64,000 nucleotides of DNA from Kluyvera ascorbata_C (GCF_044197065.1 NZ_JBIQOI010000004.1:186001-250000), one strand, 5' to 3'. Shown: positions 41,875-50,865, counted from the first letter of the stretch. A program made the numbers and translations. Notes: generated from the sequence alone by a model not told the origin.

Positions 41875-41928
41875 AAAAGAAAACCGACCCGGGTACGAAG
41901 CCCCAGGTCAGCAGCAATTTTTAATTTG
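41875..41928 (-). ncRNA. graL: GraL-like leader RNA of greA
   Basis: A -10 TAAAAT at 41940-41935 on the minus strand would start RNA near 41928. About 20 bases later a hairpin GACCTGGG...CCCGGGTC (41909-41886, one G-U pair) is followed by GGTTTTCTTTT, an early terminator within the greA leader. In E. coli most transcripts from the greA promoter end at such a site and yield the small RNA GraL. Its ends here are inferred. Confidence 0.55.
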
Positions 41929-42028
41929 ATACGCATTTTACCCCGAAGTTCACTACGGGTCATCGTTTACTTTACAGGGCGTTGCGCCGTAGTATGACGG
42001 CTTGTTTCCAGGTTGTTAGCGCGAGATT

Positions 42029-43462
42029 ATGCGATTTTCCAGATTTATCATCGGATTGACTACCAGTATAGCGTTTAGCGTTCAGGCCGCGAATGTTGAT
42101 GAATATATCAATCAGCTGCCCGACGGGGCCAACCTCGCACTTCTGGTACAGAAAGTGGGCGCACCCGCGCCGCTGATTGATTATCACGGCCAGCAGATGG
42201 CGCTTCCGGCCAGTACCCAAAAGGTGCTCACCGCGCTAGCAGCCCTGCTTCAGCTTGGCCCGGATTTCCGCTTTACCACCACGCTTGAGAGTAAAGGCAG
42301 CGTGGATAACGGTACATTAAAAGGCGACTTAATTGCTCGATTTGGCGGCGATCCTACGCTAAAACGCCAGGATATTCGCAATATGGTTGCCACCTTAAAA
42401 AAATCTGGTGTGCAGAATATCGATGGCAATATTTTGATCGATACCTCCATCTTTGCCAGTCATGATAAAGCACCAGGCTGGCCATGGAACGATATGACGC
42501 AGTGCTTCAGCGCACCGCCTGCTGCCGCAATTATCGACCGTAACTGCTTCTCTATTTCACTTTATAGCGCCCAGAAGGCTAACGATCTGGCGTTCATCCG
42601 CATTGCCTCTTACTACCCGGTGACCATGTTCAGCCAGGTGCGTACGCTCGCAAAAGGTTCGCCAGAAGCCCAATACTGCGAGCTGGATGTGGTGCCTGGC
42701 GACCTGAATCGCTACACGCTCACTGGCTGTCTGCCACAGCGTGCAGACCCGCTGCCGCTGGCGTTCGCCATTCAGGATGGCGCCAGCTATGCCGGGGCGA
42801 TTATCAAAGATGAACTCAAGCAGGCCGGTATCACCTACACCGGTACGCTGCTGCGCCAGACGCTGGTGAATGAGCCTGGCACCGTTATCGCAAGTAAGCA
42901 GTCAGCGCCGCTGCACGACCTGCTGAAGATCATGCTGAAAAAATCGGACAACATGATCGCCGACACCGTGTTTCGTATGATTGGCCATTCGCGCTTTGGC
43001 GTGCCCGGCACCTGGCGAGCGGGCTCCGATGCAGTTCGCCAGATCCTGCGTCAGCAGGCGGGCATCGATTTGGGCAATACAATCATTGCCGACGGCTCCG
43101 GCCTGTCGCGACATAACCTGCTCGCGCCAGCCACCATGATGCAGGCACTGCAATATATTGCCCAGCACGATAGCGAGCTGGACTTCATCTCCATGCTGCC
43201 GCTTGCCGGCCACGACGGTTCGCTACAGTACCGCGCAGGCCTGCATCAGGCGGGTGTGGATGGTAAAGTTTCAGCGAAGACCGGTTCACTACAGGGTGTA
43301 TACAACCTGGCGGGCTTTATCACCACCGCCAGCGGACAGCGTATGGCGTTTGTTCAGTATCTGTCAGGGTACGCGGTGCCGCCTGCGGATCAGCGTAATC
43401 GACGTATTCCGCTGGTACGCTTTGAGAGCCGGTTGTACAAGGATATTTACCAGAACAACTGA
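42029..43462 (+). CDS. dacB: DacB (PBP4), D-Ala-D-Ala carboxypeptidase/endopeptidase
   Basis: PBP4 trims and cleaves peptide cross-links of peptidoglycan in the periplasm. The 477-residue protein has the E. coli length, a signal peptide (cleavage near VQA-AN), and the class-C active-site set: STQK (nucleophile serine near residue 62, in LPASTQKVL), SDN (KKSDNMIAD) and KTG (SAKTGSL). The large insertion between the first two motifs, typical of PBP4, is present. It is divergent from greA. Confidence 0.97.
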   Translation: MRFSRFIIGLTTSIAFSVQAANVDEYINQLPDGANLALLVQKVGAPAPLIDYHGQQMALPASTQKVLTALAALLQLGPDFRFTTTLESKGSVDNGTLKGDLIARFGGDPTLKRQDIRNMVATLKKSGVQNIDGNILIDTSIFASHDKAPGWPWNDMTQCFSAPPAAAIIDRNCFSISLYSAQKANDLAFIRIASYYPVTMFSQVRTLAKGSPEAQYCELDVVPGDLNRYTLTGCLPQRADPLPLAFAIQDGASYAGAIIKDELKQAGITYTGTLLRQTLVNEPGTVIASKQSAPLHDLLKIMLKKSDNMIADTVFRMIGHSRFGVPGTWRAGSDAVRQILRQQAGIDLGNTIIADGSGLSRHNLLAPATMMQALQYIAQHDSELDFISMLPLAGHDGSLQYRAGLHQAGVDGKVSAKTGSLQGVYNLAGFITTASGQRMAFVQYLSGYAVPPADQRNRRIPLVRFESRLYKDIYQNN

Positions 43463-43469
43463 GAGTAAT

Positions 43470-43587
43470 GCTGCCGGATGGCGCTTGCGCTTATTCGGCC
43501 TACCTCGCATATAAACAAAACGGGCCGCATTTGCGGCCCGTTGAATATTCCAGGCCGGAGAAGACGCGTTAGCGTCGCCATCCGGCA
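43470..43587. repeat. REP units flanking the dacB-obgE terminator
   Basis: One REP unit at 43470-43503 (GCCGGATGGCGC...TTCGGCCTAC) and a related inverted unit at 43551-43587 (GGCCGGAG...GCCATCCGGC) flank the hairpin at 43518-43541. Confidence 0.65.
43518..43541. terminator. Bidirectional terminator between dacB and obgE
   Basis: AACGGGCCGC-ATTT-GCGGCCCGTT is a perfect 10-bp stem between the convergent dacB and obgE stop codons. Confidence 0.8.
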
Positions 43588-43593
43588 CGAGGA

Positions 43594-44769
43594 TTAACGT
43601 TTGTAGATGAACTCAACGCCTTCTTCGTCGTCTTCATCCCAATCGTCATCCCACTCTTCGTCTTCCGCTTCTGCGGCGACTTCATCAAGCTGCTGACGAT
43701 GGTAGTCATCCCACATGAACTCAACTTTCTCTGGCTGCGCAGCTTCTTCAGCCTGAGTAATTGGGTTCTCGATGATGAAGTTCATCACGTCCCAGCACAG
43801 GTCTTTCACGCCAACCTGGCTTGCTGCGGAGATCAGGTAGTACTTATCTTCCCAACCCATCGCTTCGGCAATCGCTTTGGCTTTCGCTTCAGCTTCCGCT
43901 TTATCCATGGTGTCTATCTTGTTGAACAGCAGCCAGCGTGGCTTATTCGCCAGCTTCTCGCTGTATTTCTCAAGTTCACCAATGATGATTTTGGCGTTTT
44001 CAGCCGGATCGGAGCCATCGATTGGATCGATATCGATGATGTGCAGCAACACGCGGCAGCGCTCAAGGTGCTTCAGGAAGCGGATACCGAGGCCAGCGCC
44101 TTCAGATGCGCCTTCAATCAGACCCGGGATGTCGGCGACCACGAAGCTCTTCTCGTTATCGACACGTACCACGCCAAGGCTTGGTACCAGGGTGGTAAAC
44201 GGATAGTCCGCCACTTTTGGCTTCGCCGCAGACACAGCGCGGATAAAGGTGGATTTACCGGCGTTCGGCATACCCAGCATACCCACGTCCGCCAGCAGCA
44301 TCAGTTCGAGCTGCAGGTCACGTTTGTCACCCGGCGTACCCATGGTCTTTTGACGTGGCGTACGGTTCACGGAAGATTTGAAACGGGTGTTACCCAGACC
44401 GTGCCAACCGCCCTTAGCAACCATCAGGCGTTGACCATGCTTGGTCATATCGCCCATGGTTTCACCGGTGCCCTGATCGATAACGCGGGTACCCACCGGC
44501 ACCTTAATGGTAACGTCTTTACCACGCTTACCGGTACAGTCGCGGCTTGCACCGTTCTGGCCACGTTCAGCGCGGAAGGATTTTTCGAAACGGTAGTCAA
44601 TCAGGGTGTTCAGGTTCTCGTCGGCTTCCATCCAGACGTCACCGCCGTCACCGCCGTCACCGCCGTCAGGACCACCACGAGGAATATATTTTTCACGGCG
44701 GAAGCTTACGCAACCATTACCGCCATCACCTGCTACGACCAGGATCGTTGCTTCATCAACAAACTTCAT
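43594..44769 (-). CDS. obgE: ObgE (CgtA), essential ribosome-associated GTPase
   Basis: ObgE is a GTPase linked to 50S maturation, the stringent response and chromosome segregation. The 391-residue protein has the glycine-rich Obg domain (1-158, RREKYIPRGGPDGGDGGDGG), the G domain (GMPNAGKST, DIPGLIEGA, LFNKIDT) and an acidic C-terminus (EDEEWDDDWDEDDEEG). It is the last gene of rplU-rpmA-yhbE-obgE and starts 15 bases after yhbE. Confidence 0.97.
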   Translation of the reverse strand: MKFVDEATILVVAGDGGNGCVSFRREKYIPRGGPDGGDGGDGGDVWMEADENLNTLIDYRFEKSFRAERGQNGASRDCTGKRGKDVTIKVPVGTRVIDQGTGETMGDMTKHGQRLMVAKGGWHGLGNTRFKSSVNRTPRQKTMGTPGDKRDLQLELMLLADVGMLGMPNAGKSTFIRAVSAAKPKVADYPFTTLVPSLGVVRVDNEKSFVVADIPGLIEGASEGAGLGIRFLKHLERCRVLLHIIDIDPIDGSDPAENAKIIIGELEKYSEKLANKPRWLLFNKIDTMDKAEAEAKAKAIAEAMGWEDKYYLISAASQVGVKDLCWDVMNFIIENPITQAEEAAQPEKVEFMWDDYHRQQLDEVAAEAEDEEWDDDWDEDDEEGVEFIYKR

Positions 44770-44784
44770 TTTACTCTCCGTAAA

Positions 44785-45750
44785 TCATTCGCCTGCGCGG
44801 GGTAACGGAACAACCGCTTCACGCTTACGCCACCGCCCCCATAGACGATGACCAATGGCGGAATACATCGCGCCCGCAACCACGACAAACGCACCGAGGT
44901 AACCAATAAGGTTCAACATCGGTCTGGCGAAGAAATCGGGCCAGGCCATTGATAATAAATCTGAAAATAACAGGGTAAACAGAGGAGTCAGCGTGATTAA
45001 CGCGCTCACCTGTGCCGCCTGCCAGCGCGCCATCGCTTCCGCTAGCGCCCCATAACCGACCAGTGTGTTCAGACCACAGAAGATCAGACAGGCTAGCTGC
45101 CAGTCGCTCAGCAGCCCAATAACCTCAGGCTTCGCTAATGGCAGCAGTGCAATTGTACATAAAGTGTACAATAAAAAGAGGATCTGCTGTGATGCCAGCC
45201 GTCGCAATAACACCTTTTGCGCGACGCCGTAGCTCACCCAGACCATCGCCGCGCTAACCCCAAAAATCACACCCCAGGTGTAATCGGTCAGGCGGGTAAA
45301 AATTTCAATCAGGCTGGTATTAAAGAACATCACCAGCCCGCAGATAAGCATGATTGCGCCCACTACCTGCGTACCGCGCATCTTCTCCTTGAGGATAAAG
45401 ACGCTGGCGACCATCATCCCAACGGGTGAGAGTTGGCCGATAACCTGGGACGCTGTAGGGCTCACGTACTGCAGCGATGAGCTAAACAGCACGAAGTTAC
45501 CAAACAGCCCGCCGGTTGCGATAAGCAACAGAACTAGCCAGCGCGGGTTGCGAAACAGCCGCAAAGAGGGCAGCTTGCGCTTCCAGGACAAAATGAGGCC
45601 AAGGCCACAGCTTGCCATCAGAAAGCGGTAGAAGACGATGGTGGGCGGTTCCATGACTTCCAGAACCTGTTTCATGGCAATGGGCAGAGCTCCCCAGCAA
45701 ATCGCTGTGGTAAGCGCCAACATGATACCGATGCCCGCCTGCTGCTTCAT
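44785..45750 (-). CDS. yhbE: YhbE, EamA-family (DMT) transporter
   Basis: This 321-residue inner-membrane protein has ten predicted membrane segments in two EamA repeats (about 5-140 and 155-300). Landmarks are TTAICWGALPIAMKQVLE, SPTASQVIGQLSPVGM and LNTLVGYGALAEAMARW. It is the same length as E. coli YhbE. The substrate is unknown; relatives export amino acids or metabolites. It lies between rpmA and obgE in the ribosomal-protein operon. Confidence 0.94.
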   Translation of the reverse strand: MKQQAGIGIMLALTTAICWGALPIAMKQVLEVMEPPTIVFYRFLMASCGLGLILSWKRKLPSLRLFRNPRWLVLLLIATGGLFGNFVLFSSSLQYVSPTASQVIGQLSPVGMMVASVFILKEKMRGTQVVGAIMLICGLVMFFNTSLIEIFTRLTDYTWGVIFGVSAAMVWVSYGVAQKVLLRRLASQQILFLLYTLCTIALLPLAKPEVIGLLSDWQLACLIFCGLNTLVGYGALAEAMARWQAAQVSALITLTPLFTLLFSDLLSMAWPDFFARPMLNLIGYLGAFVVVAGAMYSAIGHRLWGRWRKREAVVPLPRAGE

Positions 45751-45807
45751 TCCGGATTCCCTGCCCTGAAACGGTGGTACAAGCCATCATTTTCCTGGCG
45801 TCGAATG

Positions 45808-45839
45808 TAAAAAGCCCCGCAACACGTTGCGGGGCTTTC
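45808..45839 (-). terminator. Terminator after rpmA
   Basis: On the minus strand AAAGCCCCGCAAC-GT-GTTGCGGGGCTTT continues TTTAC, 25 bases past the rpmA stop. It should reduce transcription into yhbE-obgE. Confidence 0.85.
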
Positions 45840-45863
45840 ATCCGTTACCGGGACGCGAAAAAC

Positions 45864-46121
45864 TTATTCAGCAACGATGCTGATATAACGACGGTTTTTC
45901 GGGCCTTTCACTTCGAATTTCACTTTACCGTCTGCTTTAGCAAACAGAGTGTGGTCTTTGCCGCAGCCTACGTTAGAACCAGCGTGGAACTGAGTACCAC
46001 GTTGACGAACGATGATGCTACCAGCCAGAACGGATTCGCCGCCGAAGCGTTTTACGCCCAGACGTTTAGCTTCTGAGTCGCGACCGTTACGAGTCGAGCC
46101 ACCAGCCTTTTTATGTGCCAT
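45864..46121 (-). CDS. rpmA: Ribosomal protein L27
   Basis: L27 reaches the peptidyl-transferase centre with its N-terminus. The 85-residue protein begins MAHKKAGGSTRNGRDS, keeping the flexible basic N-terminal arm, followed by RLGVKRFGGESVLAGSIIVRQRGT. It lies 19 bases downstream of rplU in the same operon. Confidence 0.98.
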   Translation of the reverse strand: MAHKKAGGSTRNGRDSEAKRLGVKRFGGESVLAGSIIVRQRGTQFHAGSNVGCGKDHTLFAKADGKVKFEVKGPKNRRYISIVAE

Positions 46122-46140
46122 TTAATCTGCTCCCCTTAAC

Positions 46141-46452
46141 TTAAGCGCTGATGCCAGTAATTTTCACATCAGTGAACCACTGACGATGGCCCTGCTGCTT
46201 ACGGTAGTGTTTACGACGACGAAACTTAACGATTTTAACTTTCTCGCCACGACCGTGAGCAACAACTTCAGCTTTGATAACGCCGCCATCAACGAAAGGA
46301 ACGCCGATTTTGACTTCTTCACCGTTTGCGATCATCAGAACTTCAGCGAATTCAACAGATTCGCCAGTTGCGATGTCCAGCTTTTCCAGGCGAACGGTCT
46401 GACCTTCGCTTACTCGGTGTTGTTTACCACCACTTTGGAAAACCGCGTACAT
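46141..46452 (-). CDS. rplU: Ribosomal protein L21
   Basis: L21 is a 50S protein that binds 23S rRNA. The 103-residue sequence starts MYAVFQSGGKQHRVSEGQ and ends with the conserved KFRRRKHYRKQQGHRQ and FTDVKITGI. I place the start at ATG 46452; the seven-codon upstream extension is not in the family. It is the first gene of the rplU operon, and a near-consensus promoter lies at 46523-46551. Confidence 0.98.
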   Translation of the reverse strand: MYAVFQSGGKQHRVSEGQTVRLEKLDIATGESVEFAEVLMIANGEEVKIGVPFVDGGVIKAEVVAHGRGEKVKIVKFRRRKHYRKQQGHRQWFTDVKITGISA

Positions 46453-46522
46453 ATAAACTCCGCTTCCGCGCACCTCTTCGTGTGATTCAGAGTGCGCTAT
46501 AAATATTCACAATAGGGCGCGA

Positions 46523-46551
46523 ATATTACGCAAAACGCGAGCCTTTGACAA
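46523..46551 (-). promoter_or_regulatory. rplU promoter
   Basis: On the minus strand -35 TTGTCA (46551-46546), a 17-bp spacer and -10 TAATAT (46528-46523) lie about 70 bases before the rplU start codon. The same 256-bp gap also holds the start of the divergent ispB. Confidence 0.75.
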
Positions 46552-46708
46552 GTGCTACCATCAATAGATGCAGAAAAAAAATACAACCTGCACAGTAGCG
46601 TTTATCTGAGCCGTTTTTTCAGTACAATCGTATCTACAACTCTAACGTAAAACCTTCGTTATCCCGTATGGATAAGTGGTAAACAGGACATTAAGCCCGG
46701 CTTTTGCG

Positions 46709-47680
46709 ATGAATTTACAAAAAATCAATGAGTTAACCGCGCAGGATATGGCGGGTGTCAATGCGACGATTCTTGAGCAGCTCAACTCGGACGTCCAATT
46801 GATCAACCAGCTTGGCTATTATATCGTCAGCGGCGGCGGAAAACGGATTCGTCCAATGATCGCCGTCCTGGCCGCCCGCGCCGTTGGCTATCAGGGAAAC
46901 GCCCACGTCACTATCGCCGCGCTAATCGAATTTATTCATACCGCGACGTTGCTGCATGACGATGTTGTCGATGAGTCAGATATGCGCCGCGGTAAGGCAA
47001 CGGCCAATGCGGCCTTTGGTAACGCGGCCAGCGTACTGGTTGGCGACTTTATCTATACGCGTGCATTCCAGATGATGACCAGCCTCGGTTCGCTGAAGGT
47101 GCTGGAAGTGATGTCAGAAGCCGTGAACGTCATTGCAGAAGGCGAAGTCCTTCAACTGATGAACGTCAACGATCCGGACATCACCGAAGAGAACTATATG
47201 CGCGTTATCTACAGCAAGACAGCACGTCTGTTTGAAGCGGCTGCGCAATGTTCTGGTTTGCTTGCGGGTTGTACGTCAGAGCAAGAGAAAGGGCTACAGG
47301 ACTATGGCCGCTATCTCGGCACCGCCTTCCAGTTGATTGATGACCTGCTCGACTACAGCGCCGATGGAGAGACGCTGGGTAAAAACGTAGGTGACGATCT
47401 CAACGAAGGTAAGCCAACCCTACCGCTGCTGCATGCCATGCGTAACGGCACACCAGAACAGGCTCAGCTCATTCGCGGCGCTATCGAGCAGGGTAACGGT
47501 CGCCATCTCCTGGAGCCCGTACTGGATGCCATGGCTGCCTGTGGTTCTCTGGAATGGACGCGTCAGCGTGCCGAAGAAGAAGCCGATAAAGCAATTGCTT
47601 CTCTGGCCTCACTGCCGGATACACCGTGGCGCGATGCGCTTATCGGCCTTGCCCATATAGCCGTTCAACGCGACCGATAA
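46709..47680 (+). CDS. ispB: Octaprenyl diphosphate synthase
   Basis: IspB makes the C40 side chain of ubiquinone and menaquinone from farnesyl diphosphate and isopentenyl diphosphate. The 323-residue product equals the E. coli length. Both aspartate-rich motifs are present: LLHDDVVDESDMRRG and FQLIDDLLDY, with GGGKRIRPMI upstream. I start at MNLQKINELTAQ (46709). The ribosome-binding sequence is weak, and an in-frame GTG 33 bases upstream exists, but the family starts here. It is divergent from rplU. Confidence 0.96.
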   Translation: MNLQKINELTAQDMAGVNATILEQLNSDVQLINQLGYYIVSGGGKRIRPMIAVLAARAVGYQGNAHVTIAALIEFIHTATLLHDDVVDESDMRRGKATANAAFGNAASVLVGDFIYTRAFQMMTSLGSLKVLEVMSEAVNVIAEGEVLQLMNVNDPDITEENYMRVIYSKTARLFEAAAQCSGLLAGCTSEQEKGLQDYGRYLGTAFQLIDDLLDYSADGETLGKNVGDDLNEGKPTLPLLHAMRNGTPEQAQLIRGAIEQGNGRHLLEPVLDAMAACGSLEWTRQRAEEEADKAIASLASLPDTPWRDALIGLAHIAVQRDR

Positions 47681-47724
47681 TCCAAGAACGCCCTTCCCTG
47701 CGTCCTGTGTGGGTACATTCCTGA

Positions 47725-47748
47725 AAGCGCCTGAAGGCGCTTTTTTTT
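47725..47748 (+). terminator. ispB terminator
   Basis: AGCGCC-TGAA-GGCGCT is followed by a run of T, 45 bases beyond the ispB stop. Confidence 0.9.
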
Positions 47749-47876
47749 ACCAAAAAATTGATGTTTTCCTAATTTAATAAAACTTACACGAACTGTTTAT
47801 GAACTTATAGAAAACAGGGATACAGTATATTCCTCGCTCAGCGTAACGAGTTAACGACCGTTTTCAGGGAGGAAGT

Positions 47877-48149
47877 ATGGAGAGGTTTAGCGACTGGCAT
47901 CCCGCAGACATTATCGCGGGGTTACGTAAGAAAGGCACATCCATGGCTGCAGAGTCACGCAAAAACGGACTCAGTTCATCGACGTTAGCCAACGTCCTTT
48001 CTCGTCCATGGCCGAAAGGTGAGAAAATCGTAGCAAAGGCTCTGGGGACGGACCCTTGGGTGATTTGGCCTTCACGTTATCACGATCCGATAACCCATGC
48101 TTTTATCGACAGAACACAGGCTATTCGCCGCGATAAGCAGGAAAAATAG
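47877..48149 (+). CDS. sfsB: SfsB (Nlp), Ner-like DNA-binding protein
   Basis: This 90-residue HTH protein is related to the Mu Ner repressor and was named for stimulation of sugar fermentation genes with CRP in E. coli. The domain fills the protein: DWHPADIIAGLRKKGTSMAA, SRKNGLSSSTLANVLSRPWP (recognition region), then ALGTDPWVIWPSRY. A strong GGGAGGAAGT precedes the ATG. It stands alone between the ispB terminator and a bidirectional hairpin. Confidence 0.95.
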   Translation: MERFSDWHPADIIAGLRKKGTSMAAESRKNGLSSSTLANVLSRPWPKGEKIVAKALGTDPWVIWPSRYHDPITHAFIDRTQAIRRDKQEK

Positions 48150-48160
48150 CAGAGGAAGAG

Positions 48161-48188
48161 AAGCGCCCACTATCAACAGCGGGCGCTT
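48161..48188. terminator. Hairpin between sfsB and murA
   Basis: AAGCGCCC...GGGCGCTTT, an 8-bp stem, lies between the convergent sfsB and murA stop codons. Confidence 0.75.
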
Positions 48189-48203
48189 TATTCGCGGCAG
48201 CGA

Positions 48204-49463
48204 TTACTCGCCCTTAATACGCTCGATATTCGCGCCTAAACCACGCAGCTTATCTTCAATGCGCTCATAGCCACGATCGATGTGGTAGATACGGTCAACG
48301 ATCGTCGTACCCTGAGCAATACAGCCTGCCAGGACAAGGCTTGCAGAAGCACGCAGGTCGGTCGCCATCACCTGAGCACCGGAAAGCTGTTCAACGCCGT
48401 GGCAAATTGCGGTGTTGCTTTCGATTTCCGCACGCGCGCCCATACGAATAAGTTCAGGAATATGCATGAAACGGTTTTCAAAGACCGTCTCAGTGATAAC
48501 CCCTGTACCTTCCGCTACCATGTTCAGCAGCGTGAACTGTGCCTGCATGTCCGTCGGGAACGCTGGGTGTGGTGCAGTACGCACGTTTACCGCTTTCGGG
48601 CGCTTGCCGTGCATGTCGAGGCTAATCCAGTCTTCGCCCACTTCAACGTCAGCACCGGCTTCACGCAGCTTAGCCAGTACCGCATCCAGCGTATCAGGCT
48701 GTGCGTTGCGGCAGACAATTTTGCCGCCGGAGATAGCTGCCGCTACCAGGAAGGTGCCGGTTTCAATACGGTCTGGCAGAACGCGGTAAACACCGCCGCC
48801 CAGACGCTTCACGCCTTCGATGGTAATACGGTCGGTACCCTGACCCGTGACCTTCGCGCCCATCGCGTTGAGGAAGTTCGCCGTATCGACGATTTCCGGC
48901 TCACGCGCGGCGTTTTCGATAATGGTGGTGCCTTCCGCCAGCGTCGCTGCCGTCATGATGGTGACGGTCGCGCCAACGCTGACCATGTCCATGACGATAT
49001 GCGCGCCTTTCAAACGACCGTTAACGGACGCTTTGACGTAACCTTCTTCCAGCTTAATTTCTGCACCCAGTTGCTCAAGGCCAGAGATGTGCAGATCGAC
49101 CGGGCGCGCACCAATGGTGCATCCACCCGGCAGAGAAACCTGCCCCTGACCAAAGCGTGCCACCAGCGGCCCCAGCGCCCAGATAGAGGCGCGCATGGTT
49201 TTCACCAGCTCGTACGGCGCACAGAAAACATTGACCGGGCCAGCATCAATCCAGACCGAGCCGTTGCGTTCAACTTTTGCACCCAGCTGCGTCAGCAGCT
49301 TCATGGAAGTATCAACGTCTTTCAGCTTCGGTACGTTCTGGATCTCTACCGGGTCTTCTGCCAGCAGCGCGGCAAAAAGAATCGGCAGGGCAGCGTTTTT
49401 TGCACCGCTAATGGTGACCTCGCCCTGAAGGCGGGTTGGCCCCTGCACACGAAATTTATCCAT
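48204..49463 (-). CDS. murA: MurA, UDP-GlcNAc enolpyruvyl transferase
   Basis: MurA transfers enolpyruvate from PEP to UDP-N-acetylglucosamine, the first committed step of peptidoglycan synthesis, and is the fosfomycin target. The 419-residue product has the E. coli length. The active-site cysteine is present in PGGCTIGARPVD near residue 115, and SGAKNAALPI and RASIWALGPLVARFG are conserved. The start is ATG 49463 (MDKFRVQGPT); the preceding in-frame TTG is not needed. It lies 65 bases after ibaG. Confidence 0.98.
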   Translation of the reverse strand: MDKFRVQGPTRLQGEVTISGAKNAALPILFAALLAEDPVEIQNVPKLKDVDTSMKLLTQLGAKVERNGSVWIDAGPVNVFCAPYELVKTMRASIWALGPLVARFGQGQVSLPGGCTIGARPVDLHISGLEQLGAEIKLEEGYVKASVNGRLKGAHIVMDMVSVGATVTIMTAATLAEGTTIIENAAREPEIVDTANFLNAMGAKVTGQGTDRITIEGVKRLGGGVYRVLPDRIETGTFLVAAAISGGKIVCRNAQPDTLDAVLAKLREAGADVEVGEDWISLDMHGKRPKAVNVRTAPHPAFPTDMQAQFTLLNMVAEGTGVITETVFENRFMHIPELIRMGARAEIESNTAICHGVEQLSGAQVMATDLRASASLVLAGCIAQGTTIVDRIYHIDRGYERIEDKLRGLGANIERIKGE

Positions 49464-49528
49464 CAAATCTAATCTCTGTTAAGTATTCACGTTCGCCACC
49501 GGAAAAGTGCGCACACTTTTCCCCTGGC

Positions 49529-49783
49529 TCAAAAACCGTTGAGTTTGCGATCGCGTGCCCACTCTTGTGGGGTATACGCCTTGATCGACAGGGCATGAAT
49601 GCGGTTGTCCGCAAGGTACTCCATCAGCGGGCCATAGATAGTCTGCTGCTTCTTGACCCGGCTCATGCCATCAAACATCTCACCCACGGCAATGACCTGG
49701 AAGTGACTGCCATCGCCAGAAACGAGAACTTCTTGAAGGGAGAGTGCGTTCATCAGCACGGTCTGAATTTCATTATTTTCCAT
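49529..49783 (-). CDS. ibaG: IbaG, BolA-family protein
   Basis: IbaG is a small BolA-like protein induced by acid and involved with monothiol glutaredoxins and iron-sulfur trafficking. The 84-residue protein contains the BolA core VSGDGSHFQVIAVGEMFDGMSRVKKQQTIYGPL and ends WARDRKLNGF. I start at MENNEIQ (49783); the 39 upstream in-frame codons run into the mlaB terminator. It is placed between mlaB and murA, as in E. coli. Confidence 0.95.
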   Translation of the reverse strand: MENNEIQTVLMNALSLQEVLVSGDGSHFQVIAVGEMFDGMSRVKKQQTIYGPLMEYLADNRIHALSIKAYTPQEWARDRKLNGF

Positions 49784-49855
49784 AGGTTCGCATTTCATTT
49801 GAGAGTGAAAACAAGCCCCACATCTTAGAGGAAAGTGGCGCGGTCTTAAACAAGC

Positions 49856-49887
49856 AAAAAGCCCCATCGTTGAGATTGATGGGGCTT
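49856..49887 (-). terminator. mlaB terminator
   Basis: On the minus strand AGCCCCATC...GATGGGGCT is followed by five T, about 35 bases past the mlaB stop. Confidence 0.85.
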
Positions 49888-49921
49888 TATTAGAAACCAC
49901 AACAGTAACGTGCTGAAACTG

Positions 49922-50212
49922 TTAGGGGATCATGCCTTCTGGCAGGTTGTACAAGCTTTTCAGGGTCGCCACTTTTTCGCTGACCCCTTCCAGGCTCGGC
50001 GTACGACCCTGCGTGCGGATAAGCTCAACCAGATGCACCAACAGCGCCAGTCCAGCCGTATCGACGCGGCTCAGGCCGCTGAGGTCGATAATGGATACCC
50101 CCTGCGTGGCCTCGGTTCTGGCGTCCCACAGGGACACCAGAAAATCCTGATCCAGTTCACCGTGCAGCGCCAGGCGTTCGCCATCACGCTTCCAGCTTAG
50201 CGGTTCGGCCAT
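49922..50212 (-). CDS. mlaB: MlaB, STAS-domain subunit of the Mla transporter
   Basis: MlaB is the cytoplasmic STAS-domain partner of MlaF in the MlaFEDB complex, which moves phospholipids between the outer and inner membranes. The 96-residue protein has the STAS core LHGELDQDFLVSLW, then IIDLSGLSRVDTAGLALLVHL with the conserved DTAG loop. Its ATG overlaps the mlaC stop by one base (TAATG). It differs from E. coli MlaB more than its neighbours do. Confidence 0.94.
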   Translation of the reverse strand: MAEPLSWKRDGERLALHGELDQDFLVSLWDARTEATQGVSIIDLSGLSRVDTAGLALLVHLVELIRTQGRTPSLEGVSEKVATLKSLYNLPEGMIP

Positions 50213-50847
50213 TATTTTTTCTGTTCCAGGGTGATTGGCTGCGCAGAAATAGATTTCAGCTGAGCGGTCAGGCCGTCGATGCCTTTAGTGCGCAGCAGGT
50301 CGCTCCATTCGTTCTGCTTGGTGGTGATCATGCTCACCCCTTCCGCAATCATGTCATAGGCCTGCCAGTTACCCGTCTGGGTATTTTTACGCCACTGGAA
50401 GTCAAGACGCACCGGAGGACGGCCGTTCGGGTCGATGATGGTCACGCGGATAGGCACGATGGTCGCATCGCCCAGCGGCTGTTCTGGCGCAATCTGGTAG
50501 GTCTGGCCATGGTACATCGCCAGCGCCTGACCGTACGCCTGCTTCAGGTATTCGCGGAAGGCAGTGAAGTAAGCTTCACGCTGAGCGGGCGTCGCGTCTT
50601 TGTAGTAACGGCCCAGCACCAGCGCACCGGCATATTTTACCTGTACATACGGCAGCAGTTCCTGATCGACCACGTCACGCAGGTAGTTCGGATTAGAACG
50701 AATCTTCGGTTGTTCATTCTTCAGGCGATCGAACGTCTTCTGCGCCGCTTCATTCATCAGCTTATAGGGATTGGTTTGGTCTGCTGCAGTGGCTGCCGTC
50801 AGCGGCGCAATCACCAGCATGGCGACCATCAGTAAACGTTTAAACAT
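50212..50847 (-). CDS. mlaC: MlaC, periplasmic phospholipid-binding protein
   Basis: MlaC shuttles phospholipids across the periplasm between MlaA-porin in the outer membrane and MlaFEDB in the inner membrane. The 211-residue precursor has a signal peptide (cleavage near TAATA-AD) and the MlaC/Ttg2D domain, with VDQELLPYVQVKYAGALVLG and FDFQWRKNTQTGNWQAYD-like segments (here LDFQWRKNTQTGNW). Length equals E. coli MlaC. It lies 18 bases after mlaD. Confidence 0.96.
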   Translation of the reverse strand: MFKRLLMVAMLVIAPLTAATAADQTNPYKLMNEAAQKTFDRLKNEQPKIRSNPNYLRDVVDQELLPYVQVKYAGALVLGRYYKDATPAQREAYFTAFREYLKQAYGQALAMYHGQTYQIAPEQPLGDATIVPIRVTIIDPNGRPPVRLDFQWRKNTQTGNWQAYDMIAEGVSMITTKQNEWSDLLRTKGIDGLTAQLKSISAQPITLEQKK

Positions 50848-50865
50848 GTCGAGTATCTCCTGAGA

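Noticed and set aside
44640..44700. CCGCCGTCA trinucleotide-like tandem repeat as a non-coding repeat
   Set aside because: It encodes the glycine/aspartate-rich loop of the Obg domain in obgE and is a normal part of that protein.
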